Source: Fratercula arctica (lineage: Eukaryota; Chordata; Aves; Charadriiformes; Alcidae). From it: a stretch of 64,000 bases of DNA. Numbering within the stretch: position 1 is the stretch's first letter; the number at the start of each line of letters is the position of its first letter. The notes below the pieces were generated by a model that was not told the DNA's origin, ran no database searches, and was given only the letters and a program-made list of their open reading frames with translations. Location of the stretch: the NCBI GenBank assembly GCA_947846985.1, contig CANTUZ010000004.1, positions 3,152,927 through 3,216,926 on the forward strand, in the 5' to 3' direction. Below are positions 1-12,600 of the stretch, piece after piece. A program made the translations under genes and the position numbers.

Positions 1-1921
1 CCAGACAAAAAGTACGTTTTAAACTTGAACTACTGCAGCTAAAGCTTGTTTCTGTGGAAAAATATCTTTGTCCTTTGCCATTTGGCAAGTGTTACACCGA
101 TTCCATCGCCTGGGGCTCACAACAGAAGAGCTGAAATCAAGACAAGCGCCCCTTGTTGTGCATTAAATCACGGAGAGCGCGCATACTTCAGCTGTCCTTG
201 GCCCAGTCCAGCTGCAGATCACAAGCATTCCACTCAAATGAGGTGTACATTTCTCTTTTATCAGTGAAAAATAGTTACGCGGGGAAACGGCCATCAGACA
301 GGCTCCACACGAGGTGACTCATACACAGATAACGAATCCCATACCCTTTCTTTCACCCAACGTCCTTCATTCTGCACCTTTGCAACCCAAGGCATCTAGG
401 ACTGGGCTGACCCAGGCATTTTTTTAGTGCAAATACAGGACATGCGCTGTCAGACTTCATTTGGCATCTCGACCCCTTCCCTCAGACAACACCGAGCACC
501 CTTCGAGCTGAAGGACACTTGTTGGAGGGCAGGTGCTGCTGCCTGCTCCTAGATTCTTCCGTCTCAGCTATTACCAGGCTCCGCAACTGTCACCACTTCT
601 AGTTGACAGCAATAGCTGAAAAGCTTCACCTGGGAAAGTAACCCAGTTCTGTGCACTTAAGCACGTGATGAAATAAGATATAAACATGGTTTCAAGCTCT
701 AGTCAATCGAGAAAGCAGTTAAGCACACGCTTGACCACCACAGTTCTGGAAACTTGTTGTACACGTTACATCTCAGCAACTCAGCTGGTGCCAGAGCATG
801 CAGTAGATCTCCACAAATATGTTTCAAGGATGCTTAAAAAGTCTTGAAGAGTACCTTTTCCCTTCCCCCTACCCTAAAAAAAAGAAATCCTTTGGTCCTG
901 GGTAGCATTCTGTATCCAAACCAGCCGAGTACAGCTTTCATACTTAGATCAGGCTGTCGGCTCAAGGCTGGGGGGGGGGGAACTGTGTTGAAGATCCCAC
1001 TCCGAACGAGGTAAAAGGAGCATTTGAGCTTTGTGATGCCCACACACCGTGCAAGAACCCTTCCTGATCACCGAGCTCCGCGTTACTCTGCACAGGCATC
1101 TCAGTTTCTTCCACGCAGCTGCTCCACTTGGTAGAGTTAAATATTTATTGGGCTGGGGATGGGGAAAGGGGATGCATAATGCGTGCCATAAAGCAGGGAA
1201 GACATCAGAGCAACTGATGAGCCATTAGAAACTACATTACTGTTTCCTTCGACACCTGAAGCCAGTCTAGCAGTGCTGGTAGAAGATGTTAAAACGCCTC
1301 ATCTGCAAGTGAGGTTCACCATTCCTATGAAGAGCTGATGGTGTCTTTTCACACTCCCTCTTTTCTCAATACCATACCAGCATATTACAACCAACAGGAC
1401 TCTCAGAAACGTCACAGCACACGATAGGCACGGCTTTCTTCTAATATTCGTTTTTAAGATAAATACGGTACCTGTTACAGAGAAAGAAACGATGACCACA
1501 TTAGGAGCAGGTGTCATAATACCACCTTGATCTACGAGCCCCTAAGCCACACCTTCCTCCCATTTTAGAGGGGAACAAAGATGCAATAGTTACTATGAAT
1601 TGCAGAGGAAATCGGTACGACAGCTTCAACGCCGAGCTTCTTGTGAAACAGGATTAGCGCTAATGGATGAAGCTGTCTCTTGCCTGTCTAACAGTCAGAA
1701 GCTAGCCTCCAAAACACTCTGACCCAAATTGTATTAACCAGCCATTACAGACAAATATAGCTACAAGACCGAAATCATATTTTTCTGACTACTGCGGAGG
1801 ACTTGAAATGAAAAGAGTTTAGTCCAAACCTGCACACCGCCCTCCGCTCTGTGAAACACTGCCACATCTCCTTCCTTCAGGATCCGTGTCCACCCAATTA
1901 GACCAATGAGGAGCTGCCTTA
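1..1921. other. Single-copy DNA, no gene recognised
   Basis: I see no coding exon with convincing splice sites here. There is a run of ten G at about 971-980 and short A or T runs. Base composition is ordinary for intronic or intergenic vertebrate DNA. The open frames of 60-80 codons carry no recognisable domain, and the one at 834-1,043 on the minus strand starts at GTG rather than ATG. Confidence 0.5.
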
Positions 1922-2061
1922 CCTTCAAGATACTCCTTCCAGGAGTCAGCAGCGGCTGGTAAAGTACTGCTGTCTTCCAGCCATTAGTGCTCTGGCTCAT
2001 CCCGCGTCCACCAAATAAATCGCCGCCTTTGGTTTCTTTCCGCGCCAGATTCTTGCGCCTG
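1922..2061 (-). other. Weak candidate exon with GTAAGG donor
   Basis: On the minus strand an open frame runs to a donor-like AAG|GTAAGG, with the last exon base at 1,922. It contains an ATG (about 2,000) followed by MSQSTNGWKTAVLYQ and ends in SILK. A possible 3' splice site, CTAAGCAG, lies at about 2,062. The pyrimidine tract before it is poor. The piece sits at the left edge of a weak CpG cluster, so it could instead be a first exon. I do not recognise the peptide, and a chance match is quite possible. Confidence 0.13.
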
Positions 2062-3260
2062 CTTAGAGCACTTTATGCAAGAAGCAAACGCTGCGGTTTG
2101 GTTTTTTAAAATTGGAATACGATTGGAAAAAAAAAACATGTTTTTCCACCCGAGTAACTTTTATCCTTCACCGTAACACACATCGCGTTTAAAATCTTAT
2201 TTTGAACCGCTCTTCTAAGAAATTCAGTGTTATTTTCCGCTCTCTCTTTTCTGCGACTATTTCTCTGTCTTCCCTTACTTTTGTTCCTTGGTAGTACCGC
2301 TTTCATCTTAGCTTTTGAGACAGCTGCAGGGGCTCACAGGAAAGGCGAGGAGCAAGAAAGAAACCGCAGGCCCCTACTCACGACAGCAACGCCAACAGCT
2401 ACGCATCAGGAAGCTGCGCGAACCCTGCCAAATCACGAAGACCCCATCGAGCCGAACTCGGGGTCACTACGGAAATAACCCACTCGCTCAGTTCATCTTC
2501 CTTTGAACTCCAGCGAGGCGCCTTCGACTCGCTCCAAAGAGCCATTAACACAGAGCAAGCTGCAAGGCGGAACAGCAGACTCCCAGGAAACAGTGTCATC
2601 TTGCAATTGCATATAGCATTCTGATGCTGAACGCGTGGTCCTTGGCGGACTTCTTGGGGGTCAGAGACTTTTCTTATGGGTATCGGATACACAGGAGTAA
2701 GGGGCGCATTAGCCACCGGAACCTTCGCTTTGTATTTTCCAAACAGAAACACAGCCAGTGGGATTTATCAGCGTTGCTCAGTTCTTCACTCGCTCGTTGT
2801 GCTTAAAATCAACTACTGGTTACCATTGCTAACAGATAAAGTGAGATATTAACAGCATAGTAAACACACAAGTATTAATTTGTACCCTTAAGACCATTAC
2901 AAACTACCTAAAATGTTAAAAGCGGTGCGTTAAACCTTAAGAGCCACGCATTAAAATAAATCCACCTATTTTTCTGCTTAAGCACTTTCAAACCCACCGC
3001 CCCTGCGTTCTGCTCTTCAAGAGCTCCGCAGCCAGCTTCTTTTCTTCTGTAGCAAAGGGTTCCAGCACCCTGGCAGGGCAGCGAGGCACCGGGGTCACGG
3101 AGAAGGAGAACAGACCCTGCCTTTGTGCCGGTGCCGTGGAAGGCAGCGGGAGCCGGGCTGGCGGATACAATACCGTCAGGGCCAGCGTCCGCCGCACAAT
3201 ATGCCCAGTATTCAAAGCACCGATAGCATGAACTCCTTCACTTCGACGCCGGCTTTCCAA
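1980..3260. promoter_or_regulatory. Weak, patchy CpG cluster
   Basis: CpG dinucleotides are clearly more frequent here than in the flanks, especially at about 2,395-2,560 and 3,055-3,260, where there are roughly a dozen or more in 170-200 bases. Vertebrate DNA loses CpG unless it is unmethylated in the germ line, so this may be a weak or decayed promoter-associated island. A minus-strand donor-like GTGAGTAG lies near 2,385, and an ATG with a leucine-rich open frame lies just upstream of it (ATG near 2,600). Neither proves a transcript. Confidence 0.3.
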
Positions 3261-3615
3261 GTCCAAAGCTCTTCTCCACATTTCCAGTCAAAAAAAAAAA
3301 AAGTCCGCAAAAATAAAATGCTCTTTTGTCTAACTGGAGCTTTACCATTACAGAGCCCAATTCCGCAAACAGTTGGAAGCCATCAGTACCATTTATAATA
3401 GCAACTGCGTCAAAACAGTATTTTACCCTCTCTTCCTCCTCACCCTAAGCATCACCAAAGATATTTTCATAGGGTTTGCATAGTTTAAGTGCACTGTGTG
3501 CTTATAGCTGTCTACCTTAGAGCACGACATTAAGTTTTGTATCAACAGTAAATTAACAGCCTTGCAAATTCCAATTAAGTCTTGAAGGGTGGGATGGCAA
3601 CCCAATATACTTTTT

Positions 3616-4148
3616 TATATACACCCCCACACACACAAGCCCCATACACGCACCATGTACCCACACCCTATATACACACACCCCACACACACACCCCCCA
3701 CCCGCACCCTATACGCCCACCCTATACCCCCCCACCCGCACCCTATACGTCCCCCCTATACGCCCCCCCACCCGCACCCTATACGCCCCCCCATGTGCCC
3801 CCACCCACCCTATACACAACCCCCACCCACACACCCTATACACACCCCCTATACACGCCCCCCCACCCTATACACACCCCCTATACACGCCCCCCGCCAC
3901 CCACCCCCTATACACCCCCCCCCGCCACCCACCCCCTATACACCCCCCCCCGCCACCCACCCCCTATACACCCCCGCCGCCACCCACCCCCTATACAACC
4001 CCCCCCGCCACCCACCCCCTATACAACCCCCCCCGCCACCCACCCCCTATACAACCCCCCCCCGCCACCCACCCCCTATACACGCCCCCCCCGCCACCCA
4101 CCCCCTATACACCCCCCCCCGCCACCCACCCCCTATACACACACCCCC
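3616..4148. repeat. C-rich minisatellite, ~28-bp unit
   Basis: The right part (about 3,896-4,148) holds nine tandem copies of a unit built as GCCACCCACCCCCTATACA followed by a C run. Starts at 3,896, 3,924, 3,952, 3,979, 4,007, 4,035, 4,064, 4,093 and 4,121 give a period of 27-29 bases. The left part (about 3,616-3,895) holds shorter, more divergent units sharing the CCCTATACRC core, preceded by CA-rich sequence. Each late unit has one CpG. The minus strand is G-rich with several G runs per unit and could form G-quadruplexes. The Pro/Tyr/Thr-rich plus-strand open frames across it (3,582-4,194) are a by-product of the repeat and should not be read as genes. Length polymorphism is expected. Confidence 0.95.
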
Positions 4149-7100
4149 ACAGAGCTATGACGCAGTATTTTATATTTGGTGTCATTTACCTTGATTACAT
4201 CAATCTTCTTAAAAAGCACTTAAGTGCCAAAGTCTAGTACCAGGATCCAAGGGACCTGCTGAAGCAGATCTAGGCATCAGTAGCAAAGTGACCTACTTAA
4301 TCCTTTAGGCAAAGGGAGACCAAGTATTTCTGCTCCTCCAACAGAAAAGAAGAACAAGCCAGAGAGAAGAGCTCACGACATCTTTCTTTCCCAAGCAGCT
4401 CCCCGAATTCTCCTGCCGTACCATCTTTTTGCAACTGACATCCAAAAAACTCATTTCATATTCCTGCTCACATAGAGCAGTAGTTAATTAATTCCAACTT
4501 GGCTTAATGAAATCTATACATTGAGCAAAAGAGATATAATGGGAAAAGCTGGAAACCATTTACTTAGCACTATACTGATGTCAACCATTGTGAGATGCCC
4601 GTTTTGATGCAAGTAATAGCAGCGCGGTTGCACGATGCAGTTCCACCTCGGCCTAACCTTTGGTTAGCGAAGGCACAGTACCCATGGACTTGGCTCAGGC
4701 CAGCTCAGTCACATGCTTGCTACCAGGTACTTCTGAAGCACCTCACCTCCGGAGCTCTCTTTTGGAAGGGGACAAAACATTCTGAATCCCTTCTTACTTT
4801 TCCTGCCCCAGATGAATTATTTCACAGGCCTCAAGAAGATCCTTGGGCAAGACATCCTCTTATCACCCCTACTCAACATCATCTTTCAAAGGTTTTGTTT
4901 GTTTGGGTTTGGGGTTTTACTAATGCAATAGAGAAGGCTTGCCATAGTTGATCCTATTTCTACAAGCATTGCACCAGAAGCTTTACTTAAGGACCAACAC
5001 AACATCAGACACAACAGAGACCATCTCTGCTCCAGAAGATTAGAATCCAGGACTGATTCTAGACTGGAACAGGACAGTGCCAGTGAAGTACAAGGAAACG
5101 AGGAGGCGCTCATCGATTGAGTTATGATCGGTTACGGTTACGATCAACATCATAACAACAATAGGGCTGAACACACAATACCATAAAACATACTCGCTGA
5201 GAAGCATGCTCTGCAGAAACCATGGTGAAACACCATCAGAAGAACACGGGCCAAAAAAGAAAGGGCTTTGAACATATCAGCATGCAAGGAAAGCAGAAGG
5301 CAAACACTTTTAAGCTTCTGTTTGAAGGGCAATGAATATTCTAAGTTCATATTATGATCCGATCAGAAAGAGAAGTCAACAGCTAGTACATCAAGGATGT
5401 TGTTTTGAAGCAGGGAGGGAAGAAGCTCTGGAGAACTCCAAAAGCCATAGCTGGTATATTCCACGTTGGAGGAAAAAAGTGAGCCAGCAGATGTTAAAAC
5501 AAAAGAGTAGAGTTAGTTTCATGTTAACACTTTACTTTCATACTACACCAAAAGGTTCCTTTTGGCGAAGACAACCATGGCATTGACCACCATGATAAAA
5601 GCTTGACAAGAGCTGGGAGGATGACTAAGAAAGGCACATGCCAAAAACGCCCTGCAAGAGAAATCCACAGCATTCAGGTTCTACTCATGTAACTGGCTTA
5701 AATCCAGTTAAGTCCAGAGTGACAGTAGAGGAAGCATGCCCACAGAGACACACGCACAACCCAACACGTGCTTAAGTGAGTTATTACAGGAAAAGAGCAA
5801 TAATGAGGAGTGGAGGCGTTAAAAAGAAAAGGAAAAAGTAGTGAAAGCTCTGCTGTTATGATGTCAATATGACAACCCAAGCACAGACAAGGTGCCTAGA
5901 AGCGTCTAAGATGTATTTCAGTTTGGACCAGAGACCCAATGTTGTAAATACCTCAATGTCCTCCATACCTTTGGGTCTCCACGTCATGCGATGCGACAGT
6001 TTCAAAACACGACCAAGTAAAACTGGCAGCTATTCCTCAGACCATTAGATATTTTTTCCTTTGAAATATTGAAGTCCCAAACCTGCCATTTTCTCTCCAA
6101 CAGGGACATTCCAGGGAGAGATATCTCATTCATCGCAACATCAAAGCTAAGAAGCATTGGAACATGAAGCCAAACGAGGATCTCCACAAAGCTGCCCAGT
6201 CACGGGAAGATGGGGCAGCACCAACGCGCAGCAGTGGAAAAACCACGCCTGCCTCCCTCTGCCGCATCCGTCCTGATCCCACACACCGACTTCCATCCCC
6301 GATGGAGCAGCAGCCCCTGGCCTAAGGCCAGCCTCGGCACCCGAGCAGTCGCCTCAGAAAACCAATCCCACACAGAAAGGATTCTCTGAAATTCCTTCTG
6401 GATCTTCAACGACGAGTGCAATGGTGTTTTTTCCTTGCCTGCAATATACCATGCAGAATTTGGCCTGTACTTTTGAACAAGGGACAAAGGAGAGATAGAG
6501 GGAACAATCAATCAATCGATCTGACATTCCTCCTGTCTCCGAGTAGGGTCAGAGACTAGAAATACTCATTAATGGCCAGTCATTAGATAATTGTCCACCA
6601 TAAATACACGCCGTTGCTTTCACTGAGAGCACAGAGAGATTAACGCTGAGAGCATCTGGAAAAAAACAAGTAACACTTAGCAGGAATGACTGCTAATTCA
6701 CTTCCCAATTATTGATAAATTAGGTTATAGCAGTAATGTATTTTGACGCACCTCACCAGCTTTCTTCCTCTGTGACGCAAGAAGATTTTCTTACTTGATC
6801 TCAGGACAGGTGTCCTCTGATGACCGTGCTCACGGCATCACAAGGGACTCCTGAGCCCCAGGGTGACAGCGGGGCTTACTGTGACATTCACTGGGTGCCA
6901 AGCAGCTTCAGGCTTCAGTGTACGGTTTAGGAAACTAAGCTGAAGGACGCACAGTCGGGACGCCCCCCCCCCTACTTGCGAGATGAAATTATCTCGGCAG
7001 TCATTTTGTTTGGCTTCCTTCCTATTTTTTATGCCACACGCTCAAGAGGCTTCAGCTAGCAGTCTTTTATTCAATTAAAATTAAGATGCTGATCTGATTT

Positions 7101-7980
7101 TTCTAAGAAGGAAGCAGAATATAAGCGTAAATTGGGGGAAAAAAAAAAACACAACAAAATAATCTTCCTTTCTGAGTCTTGCTCGACTTGCAAATGACTG
7201 CCTGCTCTATAAGAAGAGATTATTGGAGAGCAGGGAGGGACGACACCTTAAGGAAGGCAAAGGGGGCAACGGCAGAAATCACTGGTTTATTTCAGTTACA
7301 TGATTCCCCCAAAGCCGGTAGTTCTCGCCACTCCTGAACAGCTGTAATACAAAATAAACTGAATGGAAGGTCACAGAGCGCTCTAGCTGAGGAGGAAAGC
7401 AATGCCAGTCGATCATTACGTCCTTACTATGTTAAGGACCAAGCAGGGCTTTTAGTGCTCTTTAGCTGACGGGCTATAGGTATTTCACTCCTCTCAGTAG
7501 TTACCGAGCCATTGACGTATGATAAAAAACATAGCCATGAGGATGGCTTCACACAACACAGTTGGAGCGTTAAGCCGCTTATGACCTTGAGGTCAACATT
7601 TTGTTGTCCAGTATGGAAAGCCTAGTGAAGGAAAGTTTCCTTACACTCTGGGGAGGTCTAAAGGGCAGGTGGCCTTAGGGCAGAAACAGAGGTTACAGGA
7701 TTTTTTCCATCATTACAGTTAATTTCCTTTCGAGATATTTTAATTATGCAAGTTAAAAAAACCAAGGGATTCCCAAATCATCTTGTATTTCCTTCAGTCA
7801 TGAGAAGAGGAAAAAAAAAAAAATACAGGGCTAAAAAAGTTCAGATTGAAACCTGCAGCAGTTCTTTCATTGTGTAGTCCTCCTAGAGCAGAAGGAGGAT
7901 GAAATCTTTTCCTAAGAAAGGTGAAAAGGAGGAATACGGGTAAAAGGGAAGGAATGAGTGAACAGCAGTAACACATCTCC
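4149..7980. other. Single-copy DNA, no gene recognised
   Basis: I see no convincing exon. A donor-like CAAG|GTAAATG on the minus strand near 4,190 and one near 6,795 lead back into frames that close, so they are not supported. There is a short C run at about 6,963-6,972. This looks like ordinary intronic or intergenic DNA. Confidence 0.5.

Positions 7981-8012
<32 letters not shown>
7981..8012. repeat. T13-A19 homopolymer palindrome
   Basis: Thirteen T are followed directly by nineteen A, a perfect self-complementary A/T block able to form a hairpin of up to 13 pairs. It could be the remnant of a poly(A) tail next to a poly(T) tract, or simple slippage. No retroelement body with a recognisable end is seen beside it. 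Confidence 0.85.
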
Positions 8013-8014
<2 letters not shown>

Positions 8015-9409
8015 TGGTTCAGAAAAACCTCTGTTCCACTTCTGTTCTAAGAGGTGGTTCAAGCTGCTTGAGCAAAGGCCACGTGTTTTCCTTCCTGCCT
8101 GTAAACGGCACAGGAGATGTGCCCAGAGCCTGACCGGACAGAGTGATTAGCACAGCAACGTACGCAGATGATTTCTGGGCCTATATTCAGACCTAAACGG
8201 GCCAAATTCAGCGATGGCCATAATTCAAGGATGGCTCTGCTCCCCCCCAACCTCTTCCAGATATGAAATCTCTTAAACACATACACGGGCATTTTCTTCC
8301 TGTTTGACTTGGTTTTAAAACAGAAACTTCTGTTGGGTATTGATCTATTTGGACTTTGCTTGCATTTCATAAAAAAAAAGTTAATGGAATGAATAACCCC
8401 TGAGAAGAGTATCCCTACAAGGAAACGTCAGCATGCACTGTACCGTGCACGGGGCTTTCTGCATGATGGACAACGGGCCCAACTACCTCCTATAGTTTGG
8501 GTTGAGGCATACATTTGGCCTAAGCATTGAGTCTGGCCTATAAATAGTCCAGATTAAAGAGGTCTAAACAAGCTCTAATTCAAAAGCTACCTCTATTCTT
8601 ATGCAAGGCCTTGAAGAAAAGCAAAAGGCTATTATTTGGCTCTTTTTTTTTTAAATCTATGCAAAGAAAACAAAAGACTAGAGCGGAGCAACACACACAG
8701 AGAAATATAACACAGGAATATCCTGATTTGTCCAGTTTCCTGTAATAAACAAACTTTCTATACTGCTTTCTTCAGCGAGGAGGGTGGGGGAGAATAAGAA
8801 CACAGAGAACCTGAAAAGATTTCGTCCAGAGCTCTGGAACAATACGAAATATTCCCAGAGACCTTTGGTTTAGCAATGGCACCACTAACTACCGCAGCAG
8901 AGCTTCAGAAGCGCATGAGAACATGGGACTAAGCACTAATTACACCCGAGAAACTAATATTCTGCATTAGCCAGAGAAATATACCTGCTTAGATAAGTCC
9001 ATTAACTTAAAAACACGTGTATGCTTTTGCACAAGCAACTCAATAACCAGGGTCATGCCAAACCCCCAGATATCACTTCCAACTCCGTTTCACTCTCGTA
9101 TCTTAACTTCTCAAGCAGAGCCACCCCTCTGCAGCCCAACAGCCTTCTCCAGAGCTCCGACAGCTTTTTTTTTTTTTTAAAAATAAACGACGTTTCTTGA
9201 AAAAAGAATTATGCCAAAAGCTGTATTTTTAAGCAGAACAAATTAAGATTTCAAAGCCTCCTATCTTGAAAATGATACAGTTCCATGTAAATTCGCCATT
9301 TCTGGGCTTTGACAGCAAAAGACAGCCTTTTTCCGCATTATGAACTGCCGACAGATGTTCTCCCCTCTGTTGTTAAACACGTCTTGACAAAAATACACTC
9401 AAGTCTTAT
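8013..9409. other. Single-copy DNA, no gene recognised
   Basis: On the minus strand a good acceptor shape (pyrimidine-rich, ending TTTACAG) lies near 8,100. The frames after it either stop after about a dozen codons or run into the T/A homopolymer, so I do not call an exon. There is a T-run followed by A-rich sequence at about 9,165-9,185. Confidence 0.4.
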
Positions 9410-9615
9410 CAGAACCGGGTGTACCCGAAGTGAGTTTCCCATTTAATCTGCTGTACGCCTCGCGGGCTTTTTTTGTCTGCTTGTTCTAGCACACCGCGCG
9501 CCCGGTACCACCACAGCGACAGCTGACAACCGTTTCCCCCTGCTCGCGAAAGCTTTACCATTCAACCTGAACCAAAAGCGTTTGTCACGTCGCACGGCGG
9601 CGGCGGCGATTTGAT
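9410..9615. promoter_or_regulatory. Small CpG cluster with (CGG)n core
   Basis: Roughly twenty CpG dinucleotides fall within about 200 bases, including CGCGCGCCCGG near 9,498 and a short GGC/CGG triplet run at about 9,594-9,608. The flanks are CpG-poor. It is too short for a classic CpG island but could be an alternative promoter, an enhancer or an exon. A plus-strand acceptor-like tract (TTTTTTTGTCTGCTTGTTCTAG) ends at about 9,490. On the minus strand an open frame at 9,443-9,628 starts at GTG, not ATG, so it is not called. Confidence 0.4.
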
Positions 9616-12600
9616 CAGAGGAGCCCACTAGCCTTGTCAGTGCCAGGCCAGAAGGATTTGGTCCAACAAAAAGCTGGATTTCTCTCTCTGGGAGTCCGGG
9701 CGTGGAGCAGCAGTGTATTTTCGTGAAAGCACAAGGGAGAATTTCAGGAGAAGAAAATGAGTACGAGAGAATATTTTATTACAGTTAAGCCAGAAAATAA
9801 CTGTTGTTAAGTGACCAGCAGGATGCTCCTGCCAGCTGACAGCACCCTCGTCAGAATCCTGACAACATGAAGTGAACCTTCACATCCCACTTTCAAATGT
9901 CACTAAGACCAAGGATGCCTTCTGCGCTCTACTGCTACATCGTCGTATTTCCAGAATAATAAGCATCACCCGATAGCTGGTCACATTCAGCAATAAAGAT
10001 GCAAAAAAAAAAAAAAAACCACAAAGAAAAAAAGTTAATCAGAACAGATAGGAGTCCCCAAACCGCAAAGACGATCCTCCAAAATACTCTACCAGGACTT
10101 CAAATTCCTTACAAGTCGTAACAAAACATGTTATTCCTCTTCTAGCTATTATGTCAGAGACCATGTTTAAAAAAAAAAAAAAAGGCAACACATCACTAAA
10201 ATCTTGCTCTTTGTATCCGTTTGGATGACAGAGTCATTCCAGAAGATCTACACAGGGAACTTCGGTTCAGAAGAAAAATAATAAACCCATACATGCAAAA
10301 ATCAAGTTGGAGGTTTGCAGCAGTTCAAGCTCCCAGCAGCAAGTGAAAAACCCCACAGCTCCATCTCAAGAGCTTTGCTGATTTACACCAGTCTAACCGT
10401 GCCTCATCAGGAAGCCCTACCTTGTTAAGAGGATGCTGGTGCAAGAGGAAGGAGCCCCCCAACTAAGACGATTTCGGAAGTCAAACCGTGGTTCTGACCT
10501 GCTACAAACTGGGACGGGAGGAAGGACTAGAAATATGGCTTCTCTTAAAGCTAGACCTTGAGACACAACCTGAAAAACAAGGCACCCAAATTAGAGTATG
10601 TTCTACGTGAAGATTATCTAATCTCACACGAAGACTGACTTTTACACCAGCATCAGAGAGAGAAGAGGAAAACAAAGGCTTTTAAGTTCACAAGAGAGTG
10701 GACAGTGACAGTGTTGCCTTGATGCATTGATACCCTCTCGTGTCATTTTAAAGCGACAATTTCCATCTCCCCAAGGTTTCATTAAGTGGCTGCCAAAGGT
10801 CAGAGAAAGAGGCGCCTGGATTTTGCTTAGAGTGTGCTGGTATAGCTGGTTCTTTGCCACAACGCAGCCCAGTTTTTGGCATTACTATATGGAGAGCTGC
10901 CTACAGCACATTAAAGAATTGGACTTCAGCCCTGCACGAAGTGTTTCAACATCGGCTCCAACTGTGCGCTACAGGAATTTCCCCATTTGCTTTTTTTCCG
11001 CTAATTAGAGAGCCACTAGAACAAAGCACGGCCTTCTGCAAGGTGCAGTGTGTCCTCCAGTTCTGCTAAGTCCAGGAGAGGTACGGGCCATTTTGATCCA
11101 CTCCGAAGACAATCCTTACCTCCAAGAAGCACGAGTATTTGTTAGAGTTAGATAACATTTACCACCTTTTTCTAACTTGACAACCTACAGGCGCCAACAT
11201 CCATCTAGAATTTATCTAGTCCTTAATCCAGGAGACACAACAGTTGATGAACGCGCAGTTTCTTAGAGCCTTAACTCGCTTTTGTAGGTACCTGCCTTGA
11301 CTGGCATACATTTCACACGTATACATCCTCAAGTACGCTGACGCAGAACACAACACCCAAAGCAAGTCCTACGAAGTGCCTTGCAGAAAGCACGCATTTT
11401 AAAAAAAAAAAAAAATCTGTTAGAAAGCCTCTACACAGCATTTAGGTATTCAGAACCTCCCTGCACCTGCAGACCATTCACAGCTTCTGAACCCAGGCCC
11501 ACCAAAACAGCCCTCGCATTTATAATGCCACCGGCTCAGCAACTTTTATAGGCTTATTCTTGACTTCCAACTGGAGAAATTGAAGTTTAGAAGAAGCATC
11601 AGCACCACTTCAGGACCGCCTTGCCATTTAATTTATCCTGAACAGCCAGAAAGCCAGCTAAAACCTGATTATTTTTTTTTCCATTAACTTCAAAAACGCA
11701 GAAATCCTTAGTGAGGCTTTTCCTCCTGTCTTTCATCCCCCGCTGAAGCAGGTGAAGCCTTTCACCGCTGCTCCGTAAGTATTCTCTCATCCACAGAGGC
11801 ATCCCCTCCTGCACCACTCTCTGGTTGTACTGTTTTAATGAAGCAGCATTCTACAAGGCTTTGTTCCAGCAACTGTCAGCATTCCAGCGTCTGGGTTTGG
11901 GTAGGTTGGCGTCCCATCCTGTCCCTCCTCCCTCCACCCCCAAAGGAGGGAATTGCCCTGGCGTCCCTGCATCCCGCCCAGAGACTGGTCTGAATCCCAA
12001 AGGAGACTCCCGGTATTACAAACATCGGTTAATCCATGAGACCGCGGGCACGGACCCTAAAGGAGCTTCCATTCCATCCGAGGAGACAAGCAACTTGGCC
12101 TCTTCCACATCTTCAACTACTGTCCTAATCCCAGGTTACGAAATTTGAGGCGTTAATAAGAAGTCACCATGTTTTTCCTGCATTTTTCACCAAATTAAAC
12201 CAAAAATCTGATCCAAATTCCACAAACGTTACTACAACTCTTCTATTAACTACGGTAGTTTAGTCCTTACAACCTCTTAATTTATTTTTACTCTTTAAAA
12301 TGCATGAAAGTTTTCACGTCACCTTTCAATGTTTATTGACATTTTTAGAGGAATATTCCATGCTGATTTTAAAGAACACAGTACTACTTTTAACGCTTCT
12401 TTTGTTAAGTACGAAATGGCAATTCTACGTTTTCAGGCATGCTCTCAGTACAACGAAAAGTAATTTTTCATCTTGTACAAAGCAGACTATAAACATTGAC
12501 TGCTGCAGAAAAATAATACATTAAAGATGAGGTTTTTTCAAAGCTACTTAAGGAATTATGAAGCCCACACAGCTCCCATTTAAACTCATAGAAATTGCAT

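Noticed and set aside
3582..4194. Pro/Tyr/Thr/His-rich open frames of about 190-200 codons
   Set aside because: These are translation products of the minisatellite in two overlapping frames, not genes.
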